From Hyphomicrobiales bacterium (GTDB lineage: Bacteria; Pseudomonadota; Alphaproteobacteria; Rhizobiales; Rhizobiaceae), in contig UBQX01000022.1 in assembly GCA_900467685.1 (NCBI GenBank), positions 23,980-87,979 of the forward strand: a stretch of DNA of 64,000 nt, given 5' to 3'. Both the position numbers and the translations under genes were made by a program. Below are positions 19,673 through 28,195 of this stretch, piece by piece. The notes under the pieces were generated by a model that had not been told where the DNA came from, did not search any database, and worked only from the letters and a program-made list of their open reading frames with translations. Within the stretch, counting starts at the first letter, position 1. Every line of letters starts with the position of its first letter.

Positions 19673-20674
19673 ATGTCGCTGGGTCTGGACCAATTGGTTG
19701 AAACGTTGAAAGCTGCGGGGGAGACGACCCGCATGCGGCTCATCGCGCTGCTTTCCGCCGGCGATCTCACCGTGACGGATCTCACCGACATTCTCGGCCA
19801 GTCGCAGCCACGCATTTCGCGTCACCTGAAGCTGCTGCTCGAAGCGGGCCTCATTGAACGCTATCAGGAAGGCGCCTGGGCGTATTTCCGGCTGCGGCGC
19901 GAGGGCGAGGAGGCCGGCGTTGCCAATGGTCTGCTCTCAGCGCTTTCGTTCGGCGATGCGGTCGTTGCGCGCGATGCGGAACGGCTGTCTGCAGTCAAGC
20001 GCGAGCGCGCGGCGCAGGCGAGTGAATATTTCAGCCGCAATGCTGCCGAATGGGATGAAATCCGCCGGCTTCATGTCAGCGAGGAGAAGGTCGAGGCGGC
20101 ATTGGTCGGCCTCATCGGCGAGAAGCCGATCGACTCGCTGCTCGATCTCGGCACCGGGACTGGCCGGATCCTGCAGCTTCTCGATGGCAAGTACCGCAAG
20201 GCCGTCGGTGTCGATGCCAGCCGCGACATGCTCTCCGTTGCGCGTACCAATCTCGACAAGACCGGTACGTCGCGAGCGAGCGTGCGCCACGGCGACATCT
20301 TCAATCTGCCGCTGGAAGGCCAGGACTTCGATCTGATCACCATTCACCAGGTCCTGCACTTTCTCGATGACCCGCAGGCGGCTGTTGCCGAGGCAGCGCG
20401 GGTGCTGCGACCCGGCGGGCGGCTGGCGATCATCGATTTCGCCCCGCATGAACTGGAACATCTGCGCGAGGCCCATGCGCACCGGCGCCTCGGATTTTCG
20501 CACGAGACGATGGCCTCCTGGCTCGCCAAGGCGGGTCTGGACGTCGAGAAGACAGTCGACCTCAAGGATGAAGCCGCGGGCAAGGGGGCGCTCACCGTCA
20601 CCCTCTGGCTCGCGCGCGATCCCCGCCTGCTCATGGCGGACGAGGATGGACTGAGCCAAGCAAGGAGAGCGTGA
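19673..20674 (+). CDS. sahR: ArsR-type regulator fused to a SAM-dependent methyltransferase domain (SahR-like)
   Basis: This protein of 333 residues has two parts. Residues ~1-90 are an ArsR winged helix-turn-helix (LLSAGDLTVTDLTDILG, RISRHLKLLLEAGLIERY). Residues ~150-310 are a class I methyltransferase fold with the LLDLGTGTGRILQLL cofactor motif and VLRPGGRLAIIDFAPHE. It is immediately upstream of metF (the metF start follows its stop directly), and a 22-bp palindrome sits before its own start. This matches SahR of Alphaproteobacteria, which regulates the methionine cycle in response to S-adenosylhomocysteine. The upstream GTG at 19622 is rejected because it precedes the palindrome. The symbol is a tentative family match. 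Confidence 0.85.
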   Translation: MSLGLDQLVETLKAAGETTRMRLIALLSAGDLTVTDLTDILGQSQPRISRHLKLLLEAGLIERYQEGAWAYFRLRREGEEAGVANGLLSALSFGDAVVARDAERLSAVKRERAAQASEYFSRNAAEWDEIRRLHVSEEKVEAALVGLIGEKPIDSLLDLGTGTGRILQLLDGKYRKAVGVDASRDMLSVARTNLDKTGTSRASVRHGDIFNLPLEGQDFDLITIHQVLHFLDDPQAAVAEAARVLRPGGRLAIIDFAPHELEHLREAHAHRRLGFSHETMASWLAKAGLDVEKTVDLKDEAAGKGALTVTLWLARDPRLLMADEDGLSQARRA

Positions 20675-21589
20675 ATGACCGTCAACCCAACGATCGGCGC
20701 CGATGGTGTCCGTCTGTCCTTCGAGTTCTTTCCGCCCAAAAATCCGGAGATGGAAGGTCAGCTCTGGGAGACGCTTGAGGACCTGTCGGCCTGGGACCCG
20801 GACTTCGTGTCCGTGACCTATGGTGCGGGCGGCTCGACGCGCGCGCCGACCCTCGCCACGCTGAAGGGCATCATCCAGCGGTCGCATATTCCCTCCGCGT
20901 CGCATCTGACCTGTGTCGGTTCGACCAGGGAGGAGACGCATGCCATCGTAGAGGAGTTCCGCGCCGCCGGCATTCGTCATTTCGTGGCGCTGCGCGGCGA
21001 TCCGCAGGGTGGCATCGGCACCGTTTACCAGCCGCATCCCGGCGGCTATGCCAATGCGGCCGAGCTGACGGCGGGGCTGAAGGCGCTCGGCGATTTCGAG
21101 ATCAGCGTCTCGGCCTATCCGGAAAAGCACCCTGAAAGCGCGGACGTTGCCGCCGATATCGACATGCTGAAGCGCAAGGTCGATGCGGGTGCCACACGGG
21201 CGCTGACGCAGTTCTTCTTCGAGAACGACCAGTATGAGCGCTACCTGGAAAAGGTCGTGGCCGCCGGTATCAATATTCCGATCGTTCCGGGCATCCTGCC
21301 GATCCATAACCTGGCGCAGGTCCGCAAGTTTGCCGGCATGTGCGGGGCGAGCGTGCCCGACTATGTCATTGCCCGTCTCGGCACGATCGACGATCTGCCG
21401 GAGGAGCGTTTCAAGGCAGCGTCTCAGCTGGCGGCCGAGCAGGTCAAGGACCTGATCCATCGCGGAGTGAGCGAGTTCCACTTCTACACCATGAACCGCT
21501 CGTCTCTGGTGAGCCGCGTGCTGGAGCTCTCGGGCTTCCAGCGGGTACCTGCCGAGGCGCGCAACGCTCAGAGCGGCGCCGCTGCCTGA
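20675..21589 (+). CDS. metF: Methylenetetrahydrofolate reductase
   Basis: This 304-residue flavoprotein reduces 5,10-methylene-THF to 5-methyl-THF, the methyl donor for methionine synthesis. It has the FEFFPPKNPEMEGQLW N-terminal segment, SVTYGAGGSTR, HLTCVGSTREE, RHFVALRGDPQGG, and the QFFFENDQYERY and PGILPIHN segments of the TIM-barrel family. The ATG follows an AAGGAGAGCGTGA, and the start abuts the stop of the SahR-like gene, so the two are one transcription unit. Length matches bacterial MetF (about 300). Confidence 0.95.
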   Translation: MTVNPTIGADGVRLSFEFFPPKNPEMEGQLWETLEDLSAWDPDFVSVTYGAGGSTRAPTLATLKGIIQRSHIPSASHLTCVGSTREETHAIVEEFRAAGIRHFVALRGDPQGGIGTVYQPHPGGYANAAELTAGLKALGDFEISVSAYPEKHPESADVAADIDMLKRKVDAGATRALTQFFFENDQYERYLEKVVAAGINIPIVPGILPIHNLAQVRKFAGMCGASVPDYVIARLGTIDDLPEERFKAASQLAAEQVKDLIHRGVSEFHFYTMNRSSLVSRVLELSGFQRVPAEARNAQSGAAA

Positions 21590-21618
21590 GGCCTTCAAGG
21601 CAAAGATCCTGAAAAGGA

Positions 21619-21654
21619 AAAACGCGCGGGAGTGTCCAATCTCCCGCGCGTTTT
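21619..21654 (+). terminator. Rho-independent terminator after metF
   Basis: AAAACGCGCGGGAG (21619-21632) and CTCCCGCGCGTTTT (21641-21654) pair perfectly with an 8-base loop, ending in TTTTC. Confidence 0.88.
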
Positions 21655-21723
21655 CAATTTACTTCTTGGAGCCTCAAGCTCAAACCCGGTCTATTCCCAT
21701 CAGACCGGCAAGGCGTCCCGTCA

Positions 21724-21801
21724 TCAAATGAACAGCATTGACGCCACAAACAAAAACGCTGCACCGATCATCAGGACATTGAGCGACTGCGTAAGTCCCA
21801 T
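21724..21801 (-). CDS. 25-residue single-pass membrane peptide
   Basis: A reverse-strand frame of 25 codons from an ATG at 21801 to a stop at 21724. The product opens MGLTQSLN and then is a continuous hydrophobic helix (residues ~9-25) ending ASMLFI. The ATG is preceded by AAGGAGG, a near-perfect Shine-Dalgarno, six bases upstream. This makes a real small protein much more likely than chance. No known family was recognised. Small single-helix proteins of this kind commonly sit in the inner membrane and modulate larger complexes. It was too short for standard ORF calling. Confidence 0.6.
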   Translation of the reverse strand: MGLTQSLNVLMIGAAFLFVASMLFI

Positions 21802-22212
21802 TGCTGACCTCCTTCGCGTTAACGAGCATCATCATAGGCAGCACTCGGGCCCGTTGAAAAGCGAAACTTGTGCTGCGCTGCGGCGGAAATGGGGCCAAGA
21901 GGCGAGCTAAATTCATCCAAACAATTGAAAATACTTTATTTTTTATGTCGAGAAAATTTGTGGGCGAATTAAGACGGTCTTAATAATTCTGTTGCAATGC
22001 ACCATTTTGACCCAATGTGACAAATTCTTGAAAGCGTTGGCGTTTTCGCCATCTTGAAACATCCGTTCCATTGGTGGACGTTTTGATTGTCGCGTTTTGG
22101 GAGACAAGAAGCCGGTTTTTGTTGTGCTGCGGTTGGCATGTCGCGGTGAATCGGCGCATAGTTTTGGACGACAAGAGCATGCGATTCCACGCTGGAATCG
22201 AAGGGGGCCGGG
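21802..22212. other. 411-bp gene-free region with a perfect palindrome
   Basis: This is AT-rich sequence between the divergent small membrane-peptide gene and the CPA2 antiporter gene. It contains the dyad ATTAAGAC-G-GTCTTAAT at 21968-21984, a perfect 17-bp palindrome that may be an operator, and a short GGCGTTTTCGCC hairpin near 22050. I found no credible coding frame on either strand. The region probably carries both promoters. Confidence 0.6.
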
Positions 22213-23583
22213 CTGGACGACATCATCACGCGATCGATCGAAGCCGCACCCGCTGACCATGGCTCTGCCCTGACTGCGATTGCACTGGTGATCGCGGTTG
22301 CGGCAATCCTGGGTCTCGGGTTCATGCGACTCAGGCAGCCTCCGCTCGTGGGATTCATCGTTGCCGGCGTCGCGCTCGGACCGACCGGTGTCGGGCTCAT
22401 TTCCAACAATGATTCCGTCTCGCTGCTCGCCGAAATGGGCGTTGTCGTCCTTCTGTTCTTCATTGGCATGGAATTGTCGATCAAGGCCTTCATCCTGACA
22501 CTCAGGCAGGCGCTGACGGTGGCGGGAGGCCAGCTTGTGGCGGCCATGGTGGCGGGCGGGGCGATCGTGCTGGTCACGGGCGCCGGGCCGGAAGAAGCGG
22601 TGATCATGGGCTTCATCATCGCGCTCTCGTCCACGGTGGTGGCGATGAAGATGCTGGAGGACATGGGCGTTCTTCGCGGGGAGGCGGGGCGCATTGCAGT
22701 GGGCGTGCTGATTGCTCAGGACATTGCAGTCGTGCCCATGCTGATTTTCGTGTCGAGCCTCTCGGGCGGCGGCGGGCAGTTCGGCGAGGTTGCGCTCAAG
22801 ATGCTGGTTGCCGTCGGGCTGCTGGCGGGCATTCTCTGGTGGTTCGGCGGGCACAAGAAGATCCGCGTGCCGTTTGCCGAAGAGATTGCCGAAAAGACGG
22901 AGCTTTTGGCGCTCGGCGCGCTCGCGGTCTGCTTTGCCGCTGCCGCGATTTCGGGCCTTGCCGGTCTTTCACCCGTCTACGGCGCGTTTTTGGCCGGCAT
23001 CGTCACAGGCAACTCGACGCTGCGCAGCCGCGTCATTCCGGTGATCGAGCCGATACAGAGCGTTCTGGTCGTGGTCTTCTTCCTGTCGATCGGGCTCTTG
23101 ATCGACCTTTCCTTCATCCGCGCCCATCTCTTCGAAGTCCTGGCCGCATCCATCATCGTCATTGCCGCGAAGTCGGTGCTGAACATCTTCCTGATCCGCA
23201 AGACGGGTTCTTCGGCCGAGACGGCACTGATTGCCGGGCTCTCCATGGCGCAGATCGGGGAGTTTTCCTTCGTGCTCGCCTCTGCCGGCCATGCGACCGG
23301 CGTGCTGGGAAGCGATCTCTACCGGCTTTCCATCGCGGTCACTGCCGTGTCGCTTCTCGTGTCGCCCGTCTGGGTGGGCGTCATGCATCGGTTGGACAGC
23401 GTGGCGAGCCATGGCATGGAGACCTATCGTGACGCACTGGCAGCGGCCTATGCGCACGAGCTCTATGAGGTGCACCGGGGAACGGCCGCCTTCTCGCGCT
23501 TCACCCACGGCGCGCATGTGCGCTACCGCGCGCTGCGCCTTGCGATCTATCATCGCAAGGCGGTGAAACGGAAACAGTCCTAG
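22213..23583 (+). CDS. CPA2-family monovalent cation:proton antiporter
   Basis: This transporter of about 456 residues has 11-13 hydrophobic segments and the KefB/CPA2 pattern. It has LRQPPLVGFIVAGVALGPTGVG near the start, LAEMGVVVLLFFIGMEL, and the central ALSSTVVAMKMLEDMG and LIAQDIAVVPMLI segments with conserved acidic residues. No C-terminal TrkA-N domain is present. In-frame ATG, GTG and TTG codons are absent between the upstream stop (22159-22161) and 22288. A GTG start at 22288 would remove the first half of TM1. A CTG at 22213, with AAGGGGG five bases upstream, restores a normal N-terminus beginning DDIITRSIEA. I therefore suggest CTG initiation; if wrong, the start is 22288. Confidence 0.82.
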   Translation: MDDIITRSIEAAPADHGSALTAIALVIAVAAILGLGFMRLRQPPLVGFIVAGVALGPTGVGLISNNDSVSLLAEMGVVVLLFFIGMELSIKAFILTLRQALTVAGGQLVAAMVAGGAIVLVTGAGPEEAVIMGFIIALSSTVVAMKMLEDMGVLRGEAGRIAVGVLIAQDIAVVPMLIFVSSLSGGGGQFGEVALKMLVAVGLLAGILWWFGGHKKIRVPFAEEIAEKTELLALGALAVCFAAAAISGLAGLSPVYGAFLAGIVTGNSTLRSRVIPVIEPIQSVLVVVFFLSIGLLIDLSFIRAHLFEVLAASIIVIAAKSVLNIFLIRKTGSSAETALIAGLSMAQIGEFSFVLASAGHATGVLGSDLYRLSIAVTAVSLLVSPVWVGVMHRLDSVASHGMETYRDALAAAYAHELYEVHRGTAAFSRFTHGAHVRYRALRLAIYHRKAVKRKQS

Positions 23584-23592
23584 TAGGGTTGA

Positions 23593-24783
23593 TTACTTCA
23601 TCTGTTCGAGAAGCTTGGCCGTCGGCCAGCCGTCTGCCGGCATGCCAAGTTCTGCCTGGACCTTCTGAACGGCTGCACGCGTGCCGGAGCCGAGAATGCC
23701 GTCGATCTTGCCGACGTCATGGCTCTTGGCATCAAGCTTTTCCTGCAGAACCTTCATGTCCTCGACGGAGAGACCCGGTTCCGGATTGCCCGGATCGTAG
23801 GGTTCAGCTCCGGCAAAGCGGGTCGCGAAATAGGCAGCCGAAAGCGTATAGACGAGCGACTGGTTCCACTCGAGATAGACGTTGAAATTGGGGTAGGCGA
23901 GGAAGGCCGGCCCGAAGCGGCCCTGCGGCAGCACCAGCGAGGCGTTGAGCGCAGCGCTCGCCTTGTTGCCGTCGTGTGGTGTCACGCCGAGATTGAACCA
24001 GTCACCCGCTGTCAGCGTGCCGCCAAGGCCCGATTTCTCGAACGGCAGGTTTTCGGGAACCTTGACTTCCTGAAGCCACGGCTCACCGCGTTTGAAGCCG
24101 AGGCCGGCGAGGAAGCGCGCGGTCGTCAGGATCACGTCGGGGGCGGAGTCCTTCAGCTTCACGAGGCCATCGCCATCGCCGTCCTCGCCATACTTGATGA
24201 TATCGGCGGGCAGCATCTGGGTCTGGCCGATTTCACCGGCCCAGGCGCCTGTCGTCGTCTGCGGGTCGATGTCGTTGAGCGAGGCAAGCTTGATCAGCGC
24301 GATCAGCTGCGGACGGAAGACTTCCGGGCGGCGGCAATCGTTGGAGAGCGTGACGAGCGCATTGCGTGTGTTGAAATCGCCCTGAACAGCACCGAAATCG
24401 GTTTCCATGCCCCAGAAGGCGGTGATGACGGCGGCGGGAACGCCTGTCTCCTGTTCGGCTCTTGCGAAGACGCTGGCATATTGCTCGATCTTCTTCTTGC
24501 CGATCTGGTAGCGCGCGCCGCTGACGGTACGCTTGGAGAACTCCAGGAAGGTCTGGCGGAAGACGCCTTGCGCGCGGTCCATCTTCAGGACCTTCTGGTC
24601 GATCTGCGCGCCGGCCAGCGCCTTGTCTACGGCTTCCGGCGCGATCCCGGAGGCAACCGCTTCCGTCTCGATGCCTGCCAGGAAGGTCGAAAGGTCGTTG
24701 CCGCATTCGGCCGCGTGTCCCGATGCCGTGCTGGACAGGAGTGCGGCGGCGGCGAGGAGGGCAGGCAGGCGAACGGACGACAT
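23593..24783 (-). CDS. Lytic murein transglycosylase, MltB type
   Basis: This 396-residue periplasmic enzyme has a signal peptide (residues 1-25, ending GHAAEC). Its MltB-type catalytic domain has the glutamate (~127) in FWGMETDFGAVQG and the GEIGQTQMLPADI and TTARFLAGLGF segments. A C-terminal peptidoglycan-binding domain has the DVGKIDGILGSGTRAAVQK segment. It cleaves the MurNAc-GlcNAc bond with 1,6-anhydro formation. A Cys at 27 follows the signal core, but no clean lipobox is seen. The gene is convergent with the CPA2 antiporter, ending only 9 bp beyond it. Confidence 0.93.
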   Translation of the reverse strand: MSSVRLPALLAAAALLSSTASGHAAECGNDLSTFLAGIETEAVASGIAPEAVDKALAGAQIDQKVLKMDRAQGVFRQTFLEFSKRTVSGARYQIGKKKIEQYASVFARAEQETGVPAAVITAFWGMETDFGAVQGDFNTRNALVTLSNDCRRPEVFRPQLIALIKLASLNDIDPQTTTGAWAGEIGQTQMLPADIIKYGEDGDGDGLVKLKDSAPDVILTTARFLAGLGFKRGEPWLQEVKVPENLPFEKSGLGGTLTAGDWFNLGVTPHDGNKASAALNASLVLPQGRFGPAFLAYPNFNVYLEWNQSLVYTLSAAYFATRFAGAEPYDPGNPEPGLSVEDMKVLQEKLDAKSHDVGKIDGILGSGTRAAVQKVQAELGMPADGWPTAKLLEQMK

Positions 24784-24978
24784 AAGATAACTTTCCCGAC
24801 AGTTGAAAGAATGGACGCTCTATACCTCAGGTGAGGCCGAGAGCAAACGATGCCCGCCGTGATTCGATCCTCGCCCGGTCAAAAATTCATGACAATCGGA
24901 CACGACCGTATCTTAAAACGGCAAGACGTCGAGCACAAAACGCAGGAATGCGGTGAACGCGTGGCGGACGGGGAAAAT

Positions 24979-25743
24979 TCAGACGTTCTTGAAGCGCGGC
25001 AGGCCGGCGAGCAGCCGATGCAGCGTATCGAGCGTGGAGATATCGGCGACGCCGTCGATCTTCTCGGGGCGGAAGTGACGCTGGAAGGCTTCGATCACGC
25101 CCTTGGTCTTGTCGCAGAACTCGCCGGATACGGGAACGCCATAACCATACAGAGTCAGCATGGACTGGATTGCCTCGACCGGCGGGCCGGCTTCGCCAAA
25201 CTGAAAGAAGCGGCCGCCGGCGATGGGGGCGGGCGGGACCCAATGGCCTATGCCGGCCTCGTGAAGCTGCCCCCACGGAAAATGTTCGCCCGGATCAACC
25301 TTGCGCACGGGGGCTACGTCGGAATGGGCGAGCACCCGTTCCGGCGCAATCTCCCAGCGGGCGATCACGTCACGGCACAGATCGATGACGGTGGCGATCT
25401 GCGCTTTCGTGAAATCGGGAAGCGCGGGGTGCCCCGGGTTGGCGATCTCAATGCCGATGGAATGCGAATTGATGTCCGTCTCGCCCTTCCAGTGACTCTT
25501 GCCGGCATGCCAGGCGCGGCGCTCCTCTTGAACGAGCTGGTAGACAGTTCCGTCCATGTTCACGACATAGTGGCAGGACACCTCGCTCTCGGGTGCGCAG
25601 AGCCACTCGAGAGCACCGGCCTCTGTCGGCATGCCGGTATAGTGCAGGATGATCATGTCCGGGCGGTCGGTGCCGCGGCGCTCCGTATGATTGGGTGAGG
25701 GGCGCACGATGGCGGTCTTGAAGTCGGGGGCAAAGGCGCTCAT
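24979..25743 (-). CDS. AmpD-like N-acetylmuramoyl-L-alanine amidase
   Basis: This 254-residue protein has an Amidase_2 domain with zinc ligands His ~34 in IILHYTGM and the VLAHSDVAPVRKVDPGE segment (His ~147 and the Asp). A C-terminal peptidoglycan-binding domain is marked by the YGYGVPVSGEF segment. It cleaves the amide between MurNAc and L-Ala. No signal peptide is seen, so it may act on cytoplasmic anhydro-muropeptides as AmpD does in recycling, though the PG-binding domain is commoner in AmiD-like enzymes. Its ATG overlaps the stop of the upstream TerB-DnaJ gene by 4 bp, so the two are translationally coupled. Confidence 0.9.
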   Translation of the reverse strand: MSAFAPDFKTAIVRPSPNHTERRGTDRPDMIILHYTGMPTEAGALEWLCAPESEVSCHYVVNMDGTVYQLVQEERRAWHAGKSHWKGETDINSHSIGIEIANPGHPALPDFTKAQIATVIDLCRDVIARWEIAPERVLAHSDVAPVRKVDPGEHFPWGQLHEAGIGHWVPPAPIAGGRFFQFGEAGPPVEAIQSMLTLYGYGVPVSGEFCDKTKGVIEAFQRHFRPEKIDGVADISTLDTLHRLLAGLPRFKNV

Positions 25744-26477
25744 GCGGCGCGGCGTTCTTTCTCGATGGCCGCGTAGGCCTGGTTCAGCGCCGCCATGCGC
25801 TCATTGGCGATGCCGTGGAACTCCTCCGGCACGCCGCGCGCGATCAGGCGGTCGGGGTGATGTTCCGAAACGAGTGACCGATAGCGCTTGCGGATTTCGG
25901 CAAAGTCGGTTTCCGGGGGGATGCCCAGAACCTTGTATGGATCCTCGCCGATGATCACATGACGAGCCATGATGCGCTCGAAACCCTGTTCGGTAATCTC
26001 GAATATCTCGGCGATGCGGTGCAGGAAGGCGATTTCGTTCTCATGCACCAGACCATCGGCCTTGGCGATGTGGAACAGTCCGTCGAGGATTTCGCTCAGC
26101 ACCGGGCAATCCGGCGTGCCGCAGCCACAGAGTGCCGCCATGCGTTCGGCATAGGCTTCGTAACCGGCGACGTCCTGGCGGGCCAGATTATAGAGACGGG
26201 CGACGTTCTTCGCTTCTGAATCCGGAAACTCGAAGATGTCCTTGAAGGCGTTGACTTCCTTCTCCGTCACGATGCCGTCTGCCTTCGCCATCTTGGCGGA
26301 AAGGGCGATCATCGCAATAGAGAAGGCGACCTTGCGGCGGGTCTCCGGATCGCCCTCGAACAGGGTCCGCACGGCCTCAACGACGCCATGCAGCGCGTTG
26401 CTCGCGGCATCCGCCACGGCGGCCGCTACACGTTCCAGGAAGGACGAAGCCTGTTCGCAAAGAAAATCAACGATCAT
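25740..26477 (-). CDS. TerB-DnaJ domain protein (DjlA-like)
   Basis: This protein of about 245 residues has a TerB-like helical domain (residues ~50-150, with MAKADGIVTEKEVNAFK) followed by a C-terminal J domain (DPYKVLGI and the HPD motif in SEHHPDRL). DjlA-type proteins act as DnaK co-chaperones. It lacks the N-terminal transmembrane helix of E. coli DjlA. The ATG at 26477 was chosen. A TTG at 26495 is in frame and only weakly supported by a ribosome site. It is the first gene of a two-gene unit with the amidase. Confidence 0.85.
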   Translation of the reverse strand: MIVDFLCEQASSFLERVAAAVADAASNALHGVVEAVRTLFEGDPETRRKVAFSIAMIALSAKMAKADGIVTEKEVNAFKDIFEFPDSEAKNVARLYNLARQDVAGYEAYAERMAALCGCGTPDCPVLSEILDGLFHIAKADGLVHENEIAFLHRIAEIFEITEQGFERIMARHVIIGEDPYKVLGIPPETDFAEIRKRYRSLVSEHHPDRLIARGVPEEFHGIANERMAALNQAYAAIEKERRAA

Positions 26478-26768
26478 GGTAGCGAGGTTGACCAAATAAT
26501 CCGGACCTTTTCAAGTCAGTTTTCCTAATCCTTTCATCAAAAGGACTGTTCACGGTTTACGGATTCAAACCGCAACCGGATGCATCCGAGGCTCCGGGTA
26601 TTTTCAGCGCCGCTGCCCGCGTGCCGGCTGACGAATTTGAAACGATTTTATTGTGCGCCCGTGTGAATATCCCGCCAAATCAAGGACTTTTCTTCAAAAT
26701 GTCACTTTACAAGGCGAGGCGCGAGCGCCAATTCATGCGCAGACGCATTCAGGCATCCGGAGGATTTC

Positions 26769-27980
26769 ATGGCCAAGCAGAAAGTCGCAATGCTCACCGC
26801 CGGGGGGCTTGCACCCTGTCTGTCTTCCTCCGTTGGCGGGTTGATCGAGCGCTATAACGATGTCGCGCCTGATCTCGAGATGATTGCCTATCGCTCCGGC
26901 TATCACGGCCTTCTGCTCGGCGATATCATTCCGATCACGCAGGACATGCGCGAGAAGGCCTATATTCTTCACCATCATGGCGGTTCGCCGATCGGCAACA
27001 GCCGCGTGAAGCTGACCAATGCGGCCGACTGCGTGAAGCGCGGGCTGGTCAAGGAAGGGCAGAACCCGCTTGCCGTTGCGGCCGACCGTCTCGCCAAGGA
27101 TGGCGTGACCATCCTGCACACGATCGGCGGCGACGATACCAACACGACAGCGGCCGACCTTGCCGCCTATCTCGGCGCCAATGGCTATAACCTGACCGTT
27201 GTCGGGCTGCCGAAGACTGTCGACAATGACGTTGTTCCGATCCGCCAGACTCTCGGCGCCTGGACTGCTGCGGAAGTCGGCGCGCATTTCTTCGATCACG
27301 TGTCGAACGAACAGAGCGCCGCACCGCGCACGCTGGTGGTTCACGAAGTCATGGGCCGTCATTGCGGCTGGCTGACGGCGGCAACCGCTCTTGCCTATAT
27401 CGACCGCACCAAAGGCCATGAATATATCGAAGGCCTGATGATGAACACCGAACTGAAGAACATCGACGGCATCTACCTGCCGGAAATCGCGTTCGACCTC
27501 GACAAGGAAGCGGCCCGCCTCAGGGCCATCATGGACAAGACCGGCTTCGTCACGATCTTCGTCTCTGAAGGCGCCTGCCTCGATGCCATCGTCGCCGAGC
27601 GTGAAGCGGCCGGCGAGAGCGTCAAGCGCGATGCCTTCGGCCATGTGAAGATCGACACGATCAACGTAGGCAACTGGTTCTCCAAGCAGTTTGGGGCGCT
27701 GATCGGCGCCGAGCGCGCCATGGTGCAGAAATCCGGCTACTATGCGCGCTCTGCACCCGCGAACGCCCGCGACCGCCATCTGATCCACTCCATGGTCGAT
27801 TCGGCCGTCGAGAGCGCACTGAACAAGGTTTCAGGCGTCATTGGCCACGACGAAGACCAGGGCGGCAAGCTTCGCACGATCGAATTCCCGCGCATCAAGG
27901 GCGGCAAGCATTTCGACACGTCGGCCAAGTGGTTCTCCGATGTGATGGACTTCGTCGGCCAGAGCTGGAAGCCGGCGTAA
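26769..27980 (+). CDS. pfp: Pyrophosphate-dependent 6-phosphofructokinase
   Basis: This 403-residue enzyme has the phosphofructokinase fold. It has LTAGGLAPCLSSSVGG at the N-terminus, GGDDT at residues ~120-124 and PKTVDND at ~148-154. The second Asp in GGDD, where ATP-dependent enzymes carry Gly, is the signature of PPi specificity. Rhizobia usually lack ATP-PFK, so this may allow reversible flux at this step. The 291-bp upstream gap contains an inverted repeat (CGGTTT/AAACCG) near 26555 but nothing else I can identify. The gene is monocistronic and followed by a terminator. Confidence 0.93.
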   Translation: MAKQKVAMLTAGGLAPCLSSSVGGLIERYNDVAPDLEMIAYRSGYHGLLLGDIIPITQDMREKAYILHHHGGSPIGNSRVKLTNAADCVKRGLVKEGQNPLAVAADRLAKDGVTILHTIGGDDTNTTAADLAAYLGANGYNLTVVGLPKTVDNDVVPIRQTLGAWTAAEVGAHFFDHVSNEQSAAPRTLVVHEVMGRHCGWLTAATALAYIDRTKGHEYIEGLMMNTELKNIDGIYLPEIAFDLDKEAARLRAIMDKTGFVTIFVSEGACLDAIVAEREAAGESVKRDAFGHVKIDTINVGNWFSKQFGALIGAERAMVQKSGYYARSAPANARDRHLIHSMVDSAVESALNKVSGVIGHDEDQGGKLRTIEFPRIKGGKHFDTSAKWFSDVMDFVGQSWKPA

Positions 27981-28052
27981 ACCGCTGGTCTTCACTGTCC
28001 GAGAGGCACAAGTCACCTCTCATGGGCTTGGCTGCCTCTTTGCCGTTGTGCG

Positions 28053-28087
28053 GCCCCGGTTACCTTCAAGGTGGCCGGGGCTCTTTT
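28053..28087 (+). terminator. Rho-independent terminator after pfp
   Basis: GCCCCGG (28053-28059) pairs with CCGGGGC (28075-28081), with further pairing inside including two G-T pairs, followed by TCTTTTC. Confidence 0.8.
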
Positions 28088-28195
28088 CGTTCGTCAAGTC
28101 TGGTCAAACGCAGCGTTGACAGCGCCGGGAAATGGTGGCTTCACTTTCTGTTAAGAAGTGCCGCCTGACGTTGCGGCCGACATCGGGAGGCAATC

